Assembly (NCBI RefSeq): GCF_003390925.1
Contig: NZ_QUBS01000085.1
Coordinates: forward strand, 90,922 to 154,921
Direction: 5' to 3'
From: Trinickia diaoshuihuensis
GTDB taxonomy: Bacteria; Pseudomonadota; Gammaproteobacteria; Burkholderiales; Burkholderiaceae
Length of the DNA stretch: 64,000 nt
Shown here: positions 55,170 to 64,000 of the stretch, piece after piece
Layout of the letters: every line of letters starts with the position of its first letter
Numbering within the stretch: position 1 is the stretch's first letter
Position numbers and translations under genes: made by a program
Notes under the pieces: generated by a model
Database searches by the model: none
What the model saw: the letters and a program-made list of their open reading frames with translations, nothing else
Told to the model about the DNA's origin: nothing

Positions 55170-56639
55170 TCAGGACAGCTTCTTCTTGAGCAATTCGTTG
55201 ACCTGCTGAGGATTGGCCTTGCCCTTCGTCGCCTTCATGGCCTGGCCGATCAGCGCATTGAACGCCTTTTCCTTACCCGCGCGGAACTCTTCCACCGATT
55301 TCTGGTTGGCGGCGAGCACCTCGTCGATGATCGCCTCCAGAGCGCCGGCGTCGGAAATCTGCTTCAAGCCCTTCGCCTCGATGATGCGATCGGCCGCGCC
55401 TTCGTCACCGGCCTTTTCCTCCCACATCGCGAGGAAGATTTCCTTGGCGATCTTGTTCGAGATCGTGCCGTCGGCGATCCGCTGCAAGAGCAGCGCGAGT
55501 TGCGCGGCAGAAACGGGGCAGGCGTCGATTTCGAGGCCGTCGCGATTGAGCTGCGACGACACCTCGCCCATCAGCCAGTTCGCGGCGCCCTTCGCCTGCG
55601 AGGGCCCCGTTTTAGCGACCACGGCTTCGAAGTAAGCCGCCATCGCCTTGCTCGAAGTGAGGACCGTCGCATCGTACGGCGTCAGGCCGTATTGCGCGAC
55701 GAAACGCTGCTGCATCGCAGCCGGCAGCTCCGGCATTTCTCCCTTCACGCGTTCGATCCACGCAGCGTCGATGACCAGCGGCATCAAATCGGGATCGGGG
55801 AAGTAGCGGTAGTCGTGCGCGTCTTCCTTGCTGCGCATCGAACGCGTCTCGCGGCGATCGGGATCGTAAAGGCGCGTTTCCTGCACCACCGTGCCTCCGT
55901 CCTCGATCAACTCGATCTGGCGGCGCACTTCGTACTGGATCGCCTCTTCGAGAAAGCGGAACGAATTGAGGTTCTTGATCTCGGCCCGCGTACCGAATTG
56001 CTCCTGCCCTTTGGGGCGGACCGAGACGTTCGCGTCGCAGCGGAACGAGCCCTCTTGCATATTGCCGTCGCAAATGCCGAGCCATACGACGAGTGCGTGC
56101 AGCGACTTGGCATAGGCCACCGCCTCGGCCGCGCTGCGCATCTCGGGCTCCGTGACGATTTCGAGCAGGGGCGTACCGGCCCGGTTCAGGTCGATGCCCG
56201 TCATACCGGCGAAATCTTCATGCAACGACTTGCCCGCGTCTTCCTCGAGGTGCGCGCGCGTCAAGCGAATCGTCTTCTCGTAAGCCGCGGTGCCGGTCTT
56301 TTCGTTGGCGGGGACGGCGATCGTAATGGTGCCGCCTTGCACGACCGGAATCTCGTACTGGCTGATCTGGTAGCCCTTGGGCAGATCCGGATAGAAGTAG
56401 TTCTTGCGCGCGAAAATGCTGCGCGGCGCGACCGTCGCTCCGATGGCGAGACCGAAACGAATCGCGCGTTCCACGGCCCCGCGATTGGCGACGGGCAGCA
56501 CGCCCGGCAGCGCCAAGTCGACCGGACACGCCTGCGTGTTGGGCGCCGCGCCGAAACGCGTCGATGCGCCCGAGAAGATTTTAGAGACGGTCGACAGTTG
56601 CGCGTGCGTCTCAAGACCGATGACGACTTCCCACTCCAT
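55170..56639 (-). CDS. gatB: Aspartyl/glutamyl-tRNA amidotransferase subunit B
   Basis: This 489-aa subunit of GatCAB binds the mischarged tRNA and activates its acyl group, allowing Asn-tRNA or Gln-tRNA to form by transamidation. It begins [22 protein letters not shown] and contains [23 protein letters not shown]-type tRNA contact regions and the C-terminal YqeY-like domain ([34 protein letters not shown]). The ATG at 56639 is preferred because GGGAGG lies 7 nt upstream; an ATG at 56645 overlapping the gatA stop is too close to it. A much longer upstream frame reads into gatA and is rejected. Confidence 0.95.
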   Translation of the reverse strand: MEWEVVIGLETHAQLSTVSKIFSGASTRFGAAPNTQACPVDLALPGVLPVANRGAVERAIRFGLAIGATVAPRSIFARKNYFYPDLPKGYQISQYEIPVVQGGTITIAVPANEKTGTAAYEKTIRLTRAHLEEDAGKSLHEDFAGMTGIDLNRAGTPLLEIVTEPEMRSAAEAVAYAKSLHALVVWLGICDGNMQEGSFRCDANVSVRPKGQEQFGTRAEIKNLNSFRFLEEAIQYEVRRQIELIEDGGTVVQETRLYDPDRRETRSMRSKEDAHDYRYFPDPDLMPLVIDAAWIERVKGEMPELPAAMQQRFVAQYGLTPYDATVLTSSKAMAAYFEAVVAKTGPSQAKGAANWLMGEVSSQLNRDGLEIDACPVSAAQLALLLQRIADGTISNKIAKEIFLAMWEEKAGDEGAADRIIEAKGLKQISDAGALEAIIDEVLAANQKSVEEFRAGKEKAFNALIGQAMKATKGKANPQQVNELLKKKLS

Positions 56640-56641
56640 GT

Positions 56642-58144
56642 TCATGCCTCCCGCGATGCCGCTTGCGGCGCTTGCGTGTGCCAGTCGGTCACGCGTTGGA
56701 ACGCGTCGGCGATTTGCAGCATCCGCGCCTCGTCGAAATAGTTGCCGATGATCTGCAGGCCGACCGGGAGGCCCGCGTTCGCGCCCGTGCCGAAGCCGCA
56801 CGGCACGCTCATGCCGGGCAGGCCGGCCAGGCTGACCGAGAGCGTATAGATATCGGCCAAATACATTTGCACGGGATCGTCGCCCTTGGCGCCGATGTCC
56901 CAGGCGACGGACGGCGCCACGGGACCCATGATGAAGTCGCACTGCTTGAAGGCTTCCTGAAAGTCCTGCGCGATGATGCGCCGGATTTTTTGAGCTTGCA
57001 GGTAGTAGGCGTCGTAGTAGCCGTGCGAGAGCACATAGGTGCCGACGAGAATGCGGCGCTTGACCTCGGGACCGAAGCCTTGCGCGCGCGACTTCTTGTA
57101 CATGTCGAGCAGATCGCGGTATTCGGCGGCGCGATGGCCGTACCGTACGCCGTCGAAGCGCGAGAGGTTCGACGACGCCTCGGCCGGCGCGATCACGTAG
57201 TAGACGGGAATCGACAGCTCGGTTTTGGGCAGCGAAACCGGCACGAGCGTCGCGCCGAGCGCCTCGTACTGCGCTAGCGCGGCGTCCACGGCCGCGCGCA
57301 CGTCGCCCGCGAGGCCCTCGCCGAAGTACTCCTTGGGCAGGCCGATGCGCAGGCCGGCGAGCGGCTTGCCGGCCGGTGCATCGGCCGCGAAGGGTTGGCC
57401 GAGCAGGCGCGCGTAGTCTTCGTCGGGCCGTTGCAAGCTCGTGGAGTCGCGCTCGTCGAAGCCGGCCATCGCGCCGAGCAGCAGTGCGCAGTCGGCGGCG
57501 CTGCGCGCGATCGGACCGCCTTGATCGAGCGACGAAGCGAACGCGATCATCCCGTAGCGGGACACGCGGCCGTAAGTGGGCTTGATTCCCGTCACGCCCG
57601 AGAACGACGCGGGCTGACGAATCGAGCCGCCGGTATCGGTCGCCGTCGCCGCGGGGGCGAGGCGCGCGGCCACGGCGGCGGCCGAGCCGCCCGATGAGCC
57701 GCCCGGCACGGCGCGCTCGTCCCACGGGTTGCGCACGGCGCCGAAGGCGGAGTTCTCATTGGACGAACCCATCGCGAATTCGTCCATGTTGGTCTTGCCG
57801 AGCGTCACCATGCCGGCGCGGGCGAGGCGCTCGACGACGGTGGCATCGAACGGACTTTCGTAGCCGGCCAACATTTTAGAGCCCGCCGTCGAATGCCAGC
57901 CGCGCGTGACGAACACATCCTTGTGAGCGACGGGCACGCCCGTGAGTGGGCCGCCCTCGCCGCGCGCGAGCCGCGCGTCGGCTTCGCGCGCTTGCGCGAG
58001 CGTGAGTTCCGGGTCGACTTCGATGAACGCGTTCAACTCGCGCGCCGCGTCGATTCGCTTGAGGTACAACTGCGCCAGTTCGACGGCGGACAGCGCGCGG
58101 CTTGCGAGCGCGCCCGCAAGCTCGCTCAAACTTTTCTCGTACAT
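56642..58144 (-). CDS. gatA: Aspartyl/glutamyl-tRNA amidotransferase subunit A
   Basis: This 500-aa amidase-signature enzyme supplies ammonia for GatB. The Ser-cisSer-Lys triad is visible: Lys in VAHKDVFVT, Ser in [13 protein letters not shown] and the catalytic Ser in [29 protein letters not shown]. Length and order match GatA. It is the middle gene of gatCAB, ends at the gatB start, and has a weakly AT-rich upstream context with gatC ending 23 nt earlier. Confidence 0.96.
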   Translation of the reverse strand: MYEKSLSELAGALASRALSAVELAQLYLKRIDAARELNAFIEVDPELTLAQAREADARLARGEGGPLTGVPVAHKDVFVTRGWHSTAGSKMLAGYESPFDATVVERLARAGMVTLGKTNMDEFAMGSSNENSAFGAVRNPWDERAVPGGSSGGSAAAVAARLAPAATATDTGGSIRQPASFSGVTGIKPTYGRVSRYGMIAFASSLDQGGPIARSAADCALLLGAMAGFDERDSTSLQRPDEDYARLLGQPFAADAPAGKPLAGLRIGLPKEYFGEGLAGDVRAAVDAALAQYEALGATLVPVSLPKTELSIPVYYVIAPAEASSNLSRFDGVRYGHRAAEYRDLLDMYKKSRAQGFGPEVKRRILVGTYVLSHGYYDAYYLQAQKIRRIIAQDFQEAFKQCDFIMGPVAPSVAWDIGAKGDDPVQMYLADIYTLSVSLAGLPGMSVPCGFGTGANAGLPVGLQIIGNYFDEARMLQIADAFQRVTDWHTQAPQAASREA

Positions 58145-58167
58145 ATCGGTTCTTTCCGTAGATCCGG

Positions 58168-58467
58168 TTATTCGATCACTTTCGGGACCAGATACAGCCC
58201 GTCTTGCACGGCAGGCGCGCAGCGCTGGGCAGCATCGCGCTCGACCGTTTCGGTGACGGCGTCCTCGCGCAGCCGAAGCGCGACGTCCTCGATCTGTTCG
58301 ATCGGATGCGCGAGCGGCGCGATGCCGGAGGTATCGACGGCCTGCATCCGCTCGACGAGCCCGAAGAACTCGTTGAGTTGAGCGAGGGTGTGCTCGCAGT
58401 CGGCATCGGCCAATTCGAGCCGCGCGAGATGGGCGATGCGTTTCACATCGGTCAGGGTCAAAGCCAT
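58168..58467 (-). CDS. gatC: Aspartyl/glutamyl-tRNA amidotransferase subunit C
   Basis: The roughly 99-aa subunit stabilises GatA within GatCAB. It starts [19 protein letters not shown] and has the family C terminus (REDAVTE...[12 protein letters not shown]). I chose the ATG at 58467 over the GTG at 58476, since GGTGGA lies at suitable distance and homologues begin at this residue. It is the first gene of the operon. A perfect TATAAT on the minus strand lies at 58608-58613, about 140 nt upstream. Confidence 0.94.
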   Translation of the reverse strand: MALTLTDVKRIAHLARLELADADCEHTLAQLNEFFGLVERMQAVDTSGIAPLAHPIEQIEDVALRLREDAVTETVERDAAQRCAPAVQDGLYLVPKVIE

Positions 58468-59889
<1,422 letters not shown>

Positions 59890-59990
59890 CGTTGCAGGCG
59901 TCTTCGGCGCGCGCCACTCGCTCCCCCCGGATCGAGCGTTGATGCGCGCCGCTTCATCTCCCGCCAACGTTCACGCTTTCGGCGTCGACC

Positions 59991-61112
59991 ATGGAATACA
60001 GTCCGCCGCCTCTATTTAAGCAGGGTCCGTCCGCGCTCGCGCGGCTTATCTTCTTCGTCGTCGTCTCGCTGGTGTTGCTCGTCTCGGATGCACGCTTCAA
60101 GACGCTCGAAGTCGTGCGCGCCGTGCTCGATGCGGGGCTCTATCCGCTACAGCGCGTCGCGCTTTTGCCGCGCGATCTCGTGCTCGGCGCGGCGCAGTTC
60201 GCCGTCTCCAACAACACGCTGCGGCGCGACAATCAAACGCTCGCCGCCAAGAATCTTCAGCTCTCGCTGCAAGCGAATCAGGTCGCCACGCTGACCGCCG
60301 AGAACGCGCATCTGCGCGCGCTGCTCAATCTCTCGCGCAACGTCGCCACGCAATCGATCCCCGCCGACGTGCAGTACGGCATGCGCGACCCGTTCACGCA
60401 AAAGGTCGTCATCGGCGGCGGCTCGCGCCAGGGCGTGCAAAACGGCTCGCCGGTCGTCAGCGAGGACGGCATGATCGGGCAGGTCACGCGCGTGTTCCCG
60501 ATGCAGTCCGAAGTCACCCTCTTGACCGACAAGGACCAAGCGGTGCCCGTGGAAATCGTACGCACGGGCTTGCGCAGCGTCGTCTACGGCACCGCGACCG
60601 GCGATACGCTCGAGTTGCGTTTCGTGCCGATCAGCGCCGATGTCGTCGCGGGCGACGAACTCGTGACGAGCGGGCTCGACGGCGTCTATCCGGAAGGATT
60701 GCCGGTGGCGAAAGTGGTGCGCGTCGATAAGCAAGCCGATACGGCGTTCGCACGCGTCGTCTGCGCCCCGGTCGCGGCCGTGCGCGGCGCGCGCGACGTC
60801 CTCGTGCTGCACTACAAGAGCGACGTGCCGCCGCGGCCCGAGGTGCCCGAGGCCGCGTCGGCGGCGAAGGACGCGAAAGGCAAAAAGGCCGGGAAGGGCG
60901 CCGAAAAAACGGCCGAGAAGCCGGCGGGCGCCGCGGCGAAGAGCGCGGAGCCGAACGCTGAAGAAAAGAAGGCGGCCGGCAGGAGCGATAAAGCCGATCG
61001 AGCCGCTAAAGCCGACGGCAAGGCGGCCGATAAACAAGCCGAGCCGGCCAAGGCCGATGCCAACGGACACGGCGCGGCCACGGCGCGCGCCGCCTCGGGA
61101 GCCCAGCGATGA
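59991..61112 (+). CDS. mreC: Rod shape-determining protein MreC with long Lys/Ala-rich tail
   Basis: This 373-aa protein has a single N-terminal helix (about 17-35), a coiled-coil (70-110) and the beta-barrel domain with MRDPFTQKVVIGGGSRQGVQNGSPVVSEDGMIGQVT, typical of MreC, the periplasmic scaffold of the elongasome. Residues from about 285 to the end form a low-complexity Lys/Ala/Glu-rich tail that other MreC proteins mostly lack or have shorter. Its stop overlaps the mreD start (ATGA). It starts 101 nt after mreB. Confidence 0.95.
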   Translation: MEYSPPPLFKQGPSALARLIFFVVVSLVLLVSDARFKTLEVVRAVLDAGLYPLQRVALLPRDLVLGAAQFAVSNNTLRRDNQTLAAKNLQLSLQANQVATLTAENAHLRALLNLSRNVATQSIPADVQYGMRDPFTQKVVIGGGSRQGVQNGSPVVSEDGMIGQVTRVFPMQSEVTLLTDKDQAVPVEIVRTGLRSVVYGTATGDTLELRFVPISADVVAGDELVTSGLDGVYPEGLPVAKVVRVDKQADTAFARVVCAPVAAVRGARDVLVLHYKSDVPPRPEVPEAASAAKDAKGKKAGKGAEKTAEKPAGAAAKSAEPNAEEKKAAGRSDKADRAAKADGKAADKQAEPAKADANGHGAATARAASGAQR

Positions 61113-61621
61113 ATCGTCCGCAGTACATCCTGCTGCCGGTCAATCCCTACTTCATCGCCTTCAGCCTCGCCGCGGCGTTCTTGTTGAATTTGATGCCGTG
61201 GGGCCGCTTGATCGGGGTTCCGGATTTCGTCGCGCTCGTGCTGCTCTTTTGGAACGTCCATCAGCCGCGCAAGGTCGGTATGGGTATCGCGTTCTTTCTG
61301 GGGCTCTTGATGGACGTGCACGGCGCGAGCCTGCTCGGCGAGCATGCGCTCGCCTACACGCTGCTTTCGTACGGGGCCATCACGATCCACCGCCGCGTGC
61401 TCTGGATGCCGCGCGGTTTGCAGGTCTTCGCGGTCGCGCCGCTGCTCGTGATCGCGCAACTGGTGCCGTTCGTCACGCGCTTGCTGACGGGCGCGGCATT
61501 TCCCGGCTGGGGCCAGCTCGTGCACGGTTTCGTCGAAGCCGCACTGTGGCCCCTCGCCTGTTCGCTGCTTCTGATGCCGCAGCGCCGCCCGGCCGATCCG
61601 GACGACACGCGGCCCATTTAA
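61109..61621 (+). CDS. mreD: Rod shape-determining protein MreD
   Basis: This 170-aa integral membrane protein has five or six hydrophobic helices, an N-terminal NPYFIAFSLAAAFLLNLMPWGR, and the VALVLLFWNVHQPRKVGMGIAFFLGLLMDVHGASLLGEHALAYTLL segment typical of MreD. It works with MreC and PBP2 in lateral wall synthesis. The ATG overlaps the mreC TGA, so translation is coupled. Confidence 0.95.
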   Translation: MNRPQYILLPVNPYFIAFSLAAAFLLNLMPWGRLIGVPDFVALVLLFWNVHQPRKVGMGIAFFLGLLMDVHGASLLGEHALAYTLLSYGAITIHRRVLWMPRGLQVFAVAPLLVIAQLVPFVTRLLTGAAFPGWGQLVHGFVEAALWPLACSLLLMPQRRPADPDDTRPI

Positions 61622-61666
61622 GAGCCGACCCGAGCGCTCGTTCGCGAGCGCGTTTTGCACCGAAGC

Positions 61667-64000
61667 ATGACGGAATTCAAAAACACCCAGCAGCAGCTCT
61701 CGAAGTTTCGCTTTCGCGTGGCGGCGGCGGGCCTGTTCGTGCTCGCGTGCTTCGGGCTGCTGATCCTGCGCTTTTTGTTTCTGCAGGTTTGGCATTACAG
61801 CAAGTACTCGCTGCAAGCCGAGGAGAATCGCATCTCGGTGGCGCCGATCGTGCCCAATCGCGGCATCATCACCGATCGCAACGGCGTCGTGCTCGCGCGC
61901 AACTATTCGGCTTATACGCTCGAGGTCACCCCCTCGAAGCTGGGCGACACGCTCGATCACGTCATCGATCAACTCTCGACGGTGGTCGAGATCGACGCGC
62001 GCGACCGGCGCCGCTTCAAGAAGCTGCTCGAGGATTCGAAGAATTTCGAAAGCCTGCCGATCCGCACCCGGCTGACCGACGAGGAAGTCGCGCGCTTCAC
62101 TGCGCAGCGTTTCCGCTTCCCCGGCGTCGACGTGCGCGCGCGACTGTTCCGTCAGTATCCGCTCGGCACCACGGCCGCGCACGTGATCGGCTATATCGGC
62201 CGGATCTCGCAGCGCGATCAGGAAAAGATCGATGCAATCAGCGAACAGAACGACAGCGACCCCGATCATTACGATCCTCGGCTCGATGCGAACAACTACA
62301 AGGGCACCGACTATATCGGCAAGATCGGCGTCGAGCAGAGCTACGAAGCGGAATTGCACGGCCTGACCGGCTTCGAGGAAGTCGAGGTGACGGCGGGCGG
62401 ACGCCCCGTTCGCACGCTCTCGCGCACGCAGGCGACGCCGGGCAACAACCTCGTGCTCTCGCTCGATATCGGTTTGCAGGAGGTGGCCGAACAGGCCTTC
62501 GCGGGCAAGCGCGGCGCGCTGGTGGCGATCGAACCGTCGACAGGCGACGTGCTCGCGTTCGTTTCGGCGCCCAGCTTCGATCCCAACGCGTTCGTGGACG
62601 GCATCGATCAGCAAACGTGGGACGAGCTCAACAACTCCCCCGATCACCCGCTGCTGAACCGGCCGCTGCATAGCGCCTACCCGCCGGGCTCGACCTATAA
62701 GCCGTTCATGGCGCTCGCCGCGCTGGCGTTGCACAAGCGCACGCCCGATTGGGGCTTCCACGATCCCGGCTTTTACATGTTCGGCGGGCACATGTTCCGC
62801 AACGACGTGCCGCAGGGCCAGGGCTGGATCGACATGAATCGCGCGATCATGGTGTCGAACGACACCTATTTCTATATGCTCGCGCACGACCTCGGCGTCG
62901 ACTCGATCTCGAAATTCATGAAGCCGTGGGGCTTCGGGCAACTGACGGGCATCGATATCGCCGGCGAGGCGCGCGGCATCTTGCCGTCGACCGAATGGAA
63001 AAAGAAGGCCTACCGCAAGCCCGAACAGCAGCGCTGGTACGAAGGCGAGACGATCAGCCTCGGGATCGGCCAAGGCTACAACTCGTTCACGATGCTGCAA
63101 CTGGCGCACGCCACGGCGACGCTGGCCAATAACGGCACGATCATGCGGCCGCACCTGGTCAAGGAAATCGAGAATCCGATCACGCGCGACATGCGGCTCA
63201 CCGTTCCGCGCGAAAGCGGACGCATCGACGTGAGCCAAGCCGATATCGACGTCGTCAAACGCGGCATGGAAGCGGTGACGAGCAATCCGTCGGGCACCGG
63301 CTACGAGGTGTTTCGCAACGCACCGTTCCTCGTGGCGGGCAAGACGGGCACGGCACAGGTCTACTCGCTGCAAGGTGCGAAATATCACGGCGGCTCGATT
63401 CCCGAGCGCTTGCGCGATCACTCGCTGTTCATTGCTTTCGCACCGGCCGACGCCCCGAAAATCGCCATCGCCTGTATCGTCGAAAACGGCGGCTGGGGCG
63501 CGAGCGTGGCGGGGCCGATCGTGCGCCGCGTCCTCGACTACTACCTATTGCAGCGGGGCAAACCGGGCGCCCTGCAAGCCGCCGTCACGGAAGCGGCTTC
63601 GGCCACGCAGGCGATTGCCGGTCCCGTGATCGGCGCATCCGACAGCGAGGACGGCAACGCCACGCCCGTGAAGGTCGCGGCCGGTTTCAAAGCATTGCCG
63701 ACGCCGGCCGTGCCGGCGTCCGCGCCGCGCGGCGACGCATCGGCGCCCTTGATCGCCTCGGACGTCATCGGCGCGCCGCAAGCCCCATCGGCATCCAGCG
63801 AAGCCGCGGGCGCGCCGAGCCAAGAACCGTTCGCCGCATCGCAAAGCCGCTCGACGGACAAGCCGAGTGCGTCGAGCTCGACGCCTTCGGTTTCGGCCGT
63901 CGAAAGGATGCGCCGCTTGCGCAACGGGCCGGCCTCGGGCGCGGCGGGCGAACGCCCGGCCCCCGCGCCGCGCAAACGACGCGCGCCGCCGCCCGATGCC
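61667..64000 (+). CDS. mrdA: Penicillin-binding protein 2 (peptidoglycan transpeptidase), 3'-truncated by window end
   Basis: The reading frame starts at the ATG at 61667 and runs without a stop to the window edge (778 codons so far). It has an N-terminal membrane anchor, a pedestal/dimer region, and the transpeptidase domain with Ser342 in the STYK motif, Ser397-Asn-Asp399 (the SxD-type second motif of PBP2) and Lys559 in the KTGT motif. The catalytic domain ends near residue 635, and the remaining 140-plus residues are an Ala/Pro/Ser-rich tail that is longer than in E. coli PBP2 (633 aa). It follows mreD by about 45 nt; rodA would be expected next but lies outside. Confidence 0.94.
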   Translation, partial: MTEFKNTQQQLSKFRFRVAAAGLFVLACFGLLILRFLFLQVWHYSKYSLQAEENRISVAPIVPNRGIITDRNGVVLARNYSAYTLEVTPSKLGDTLDHVIDQLSTVVEIDARDRRRFKKLLEDSKNFESLPIRTRLTDEEVARFTAQRFRFPGVDVRARLFRQYPLGTTAAHVIGYIGRISQRDQEKIDAISEQNDSDPDHYDPRLDANNYKGTDYIGKIGVEQSYEAELHGLTGFEEVEVTAGGRPVRTLSRTQATPGNNLVLSLDIGLQEVAEQAFAGKRGALVAIEPSTGDVLAFVSAPSFDPNAFVDGIDQQTWDELNNSPDHPLLNRPLHSAYPPGSTYKPFMALAALALHKRTPDWGFHDPGFYMFGGHMFRNDVPQGQGWIDMNRAIMVSNDTYFYMLAHDLGVDSISKFMKPWGFGQLTGIDIAGEARGILPSTEWKKKAYRKPEQQRWYEGETISLGIGQGYNSFTMLQLAHATATLANNGTIMRPHLVKEIENPITRDMRLTVPRESGRIDVSQADIDVVKRGMEAVTSNPSGTGYEVFRNAPFLVAGKTGTAQVYSLQGAKYHGGSIPERLRDHSLFIAFAPADAPKIAIACIVENGGWGASVAGPIVRRVLDYYLLQRGKPGALQAAVTEAASATQAIAGPVIGASDSEDGNATPVKVAAGFKALPTPAVPASAPRGDASAPLIASDVIGAPQAPSASSEAAGAPSQEPFAASQSRSTDKPSASSSTPSVSAVERMRRLRNGPASGAAGERPAPAPRKRRAPPPDA

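Noticed and set aside
55170..57725. 851-aa continuous reading suggesting a GatA-GatB fusion
   Set aside because: The upstream half lies in the wrong frame for gatA; gatA itself is complete and ends at the gatB start, so the fusion is spurious.
60812..63421. 869-aa minus-strand reading over mreC, mreD and mrdA
   Set aside because: It is antisense to three recognised cell-shape genes and lacks any domain; a typical shadow of high-GC coding DNA.

Overview
The window is high-GC chromosomal DNA with dense genes, short intergenic gaps and strong G/C third-position bias. Gene content and order point to a betaproteobacterium of the family Burkholderiaceae (Burkholderia / Paraburkholderia / Trinickia group). 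The main markers are ahcY-(holin-like)-metF behind an SAH riboswitch, metK facing lpxL-dapF-DUF484-xerC, cobW-dksA-hslVU, argB-HAD-slmA, metX-metW-ampG, and gatCAB divergent from mreBCD-mrdA. The assignment rests on recognised families and synteny, not on a database search. I see no rRNA, tRNA, CRISPR array, insertion sequence or prophage.

Layout. 0-2.7 kb: an RpiR-type regulator and a secreted gamma-glutamyltransferase. 2.9-5.9 kb (minus): the methyl-cycle genes ahcY, a small membrane protein and metF. 6-8.2 kb: lrgAB-like membrane pair with a divergent LysR regulator. 8.2-14.7 kb: GMC oxidoreductase, AidB-type acyl-CoA dehydrogenase, aldehyde dehydrogenase, SrkA-type kinase and a small unknown. 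15-22.3 kb: accessory metabolism (lipoprotein plus MFS exporter, YghZ-type aldo-keto reductase, PhyH dioxygenase, SDR with LysR) and several small membrane or hydrophilic proteins. 22.4-26.3 kb: an accessory stretch, AT-richer on its left side, with a putative glycosyltransferase, then a tightly overlapping set of phosphatidylcholine synthase, a desaturase closely resembling eukaryotic sphingolipid delta-4 desaturases, and a Gfo/Idh/MocA protein whose catalytic motifs are lost. 26.3-37 kb: conserved core (metK, lpxL, dapF, DUF484, xerC, rlmI, cobW-type GTPase, dksA, hslVU). 37-41.5 kb: two tandem exported type-B carboxylesterases and a VapBC-type toxin-antitoxin pair. 41.7-48 kb: a RegBA/RoxSR redox two-component system led by a cysteine-rich CWC protein, then argB, a HAD nucleotidase, slmA, and a multi-TM protein ending in a ClpP-like domain. 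48-53.4 kb: metX-metW, an AmpG-like permease and a third exported carboxylesterase. 53.4-64 kb: exonuclease III, PPK2, the gatCAB amidotransferase operon, and the cell-shape operon mreB-mreC-mreD-mrdA, cut by the window end.

Several groups work together. Methionine/SAM metabolism appears at three separate loci: ahcY-metF, metK, and metX-metW. Envelope and cell shape are served by lpxL, dapF, ampG, lrgAB and mreBCD-mrdA. Proteostasis and the stringent response are represented by hslVU and dksA.

The points most worth a second look are: the lipid island (22.4-26.3 kb) with its eukaryote-like desaturase and apparent pseudo-oxidoreductase; the first tandem carboxylesterase, which seems to have lost two of three triad residues; the AmpG-like gene, whose natural start seems to be an ATC codon; the CWC-RegB-RegA operon; the membrane-ClpP fusion; and structured leaders upstream of metX and dksA.
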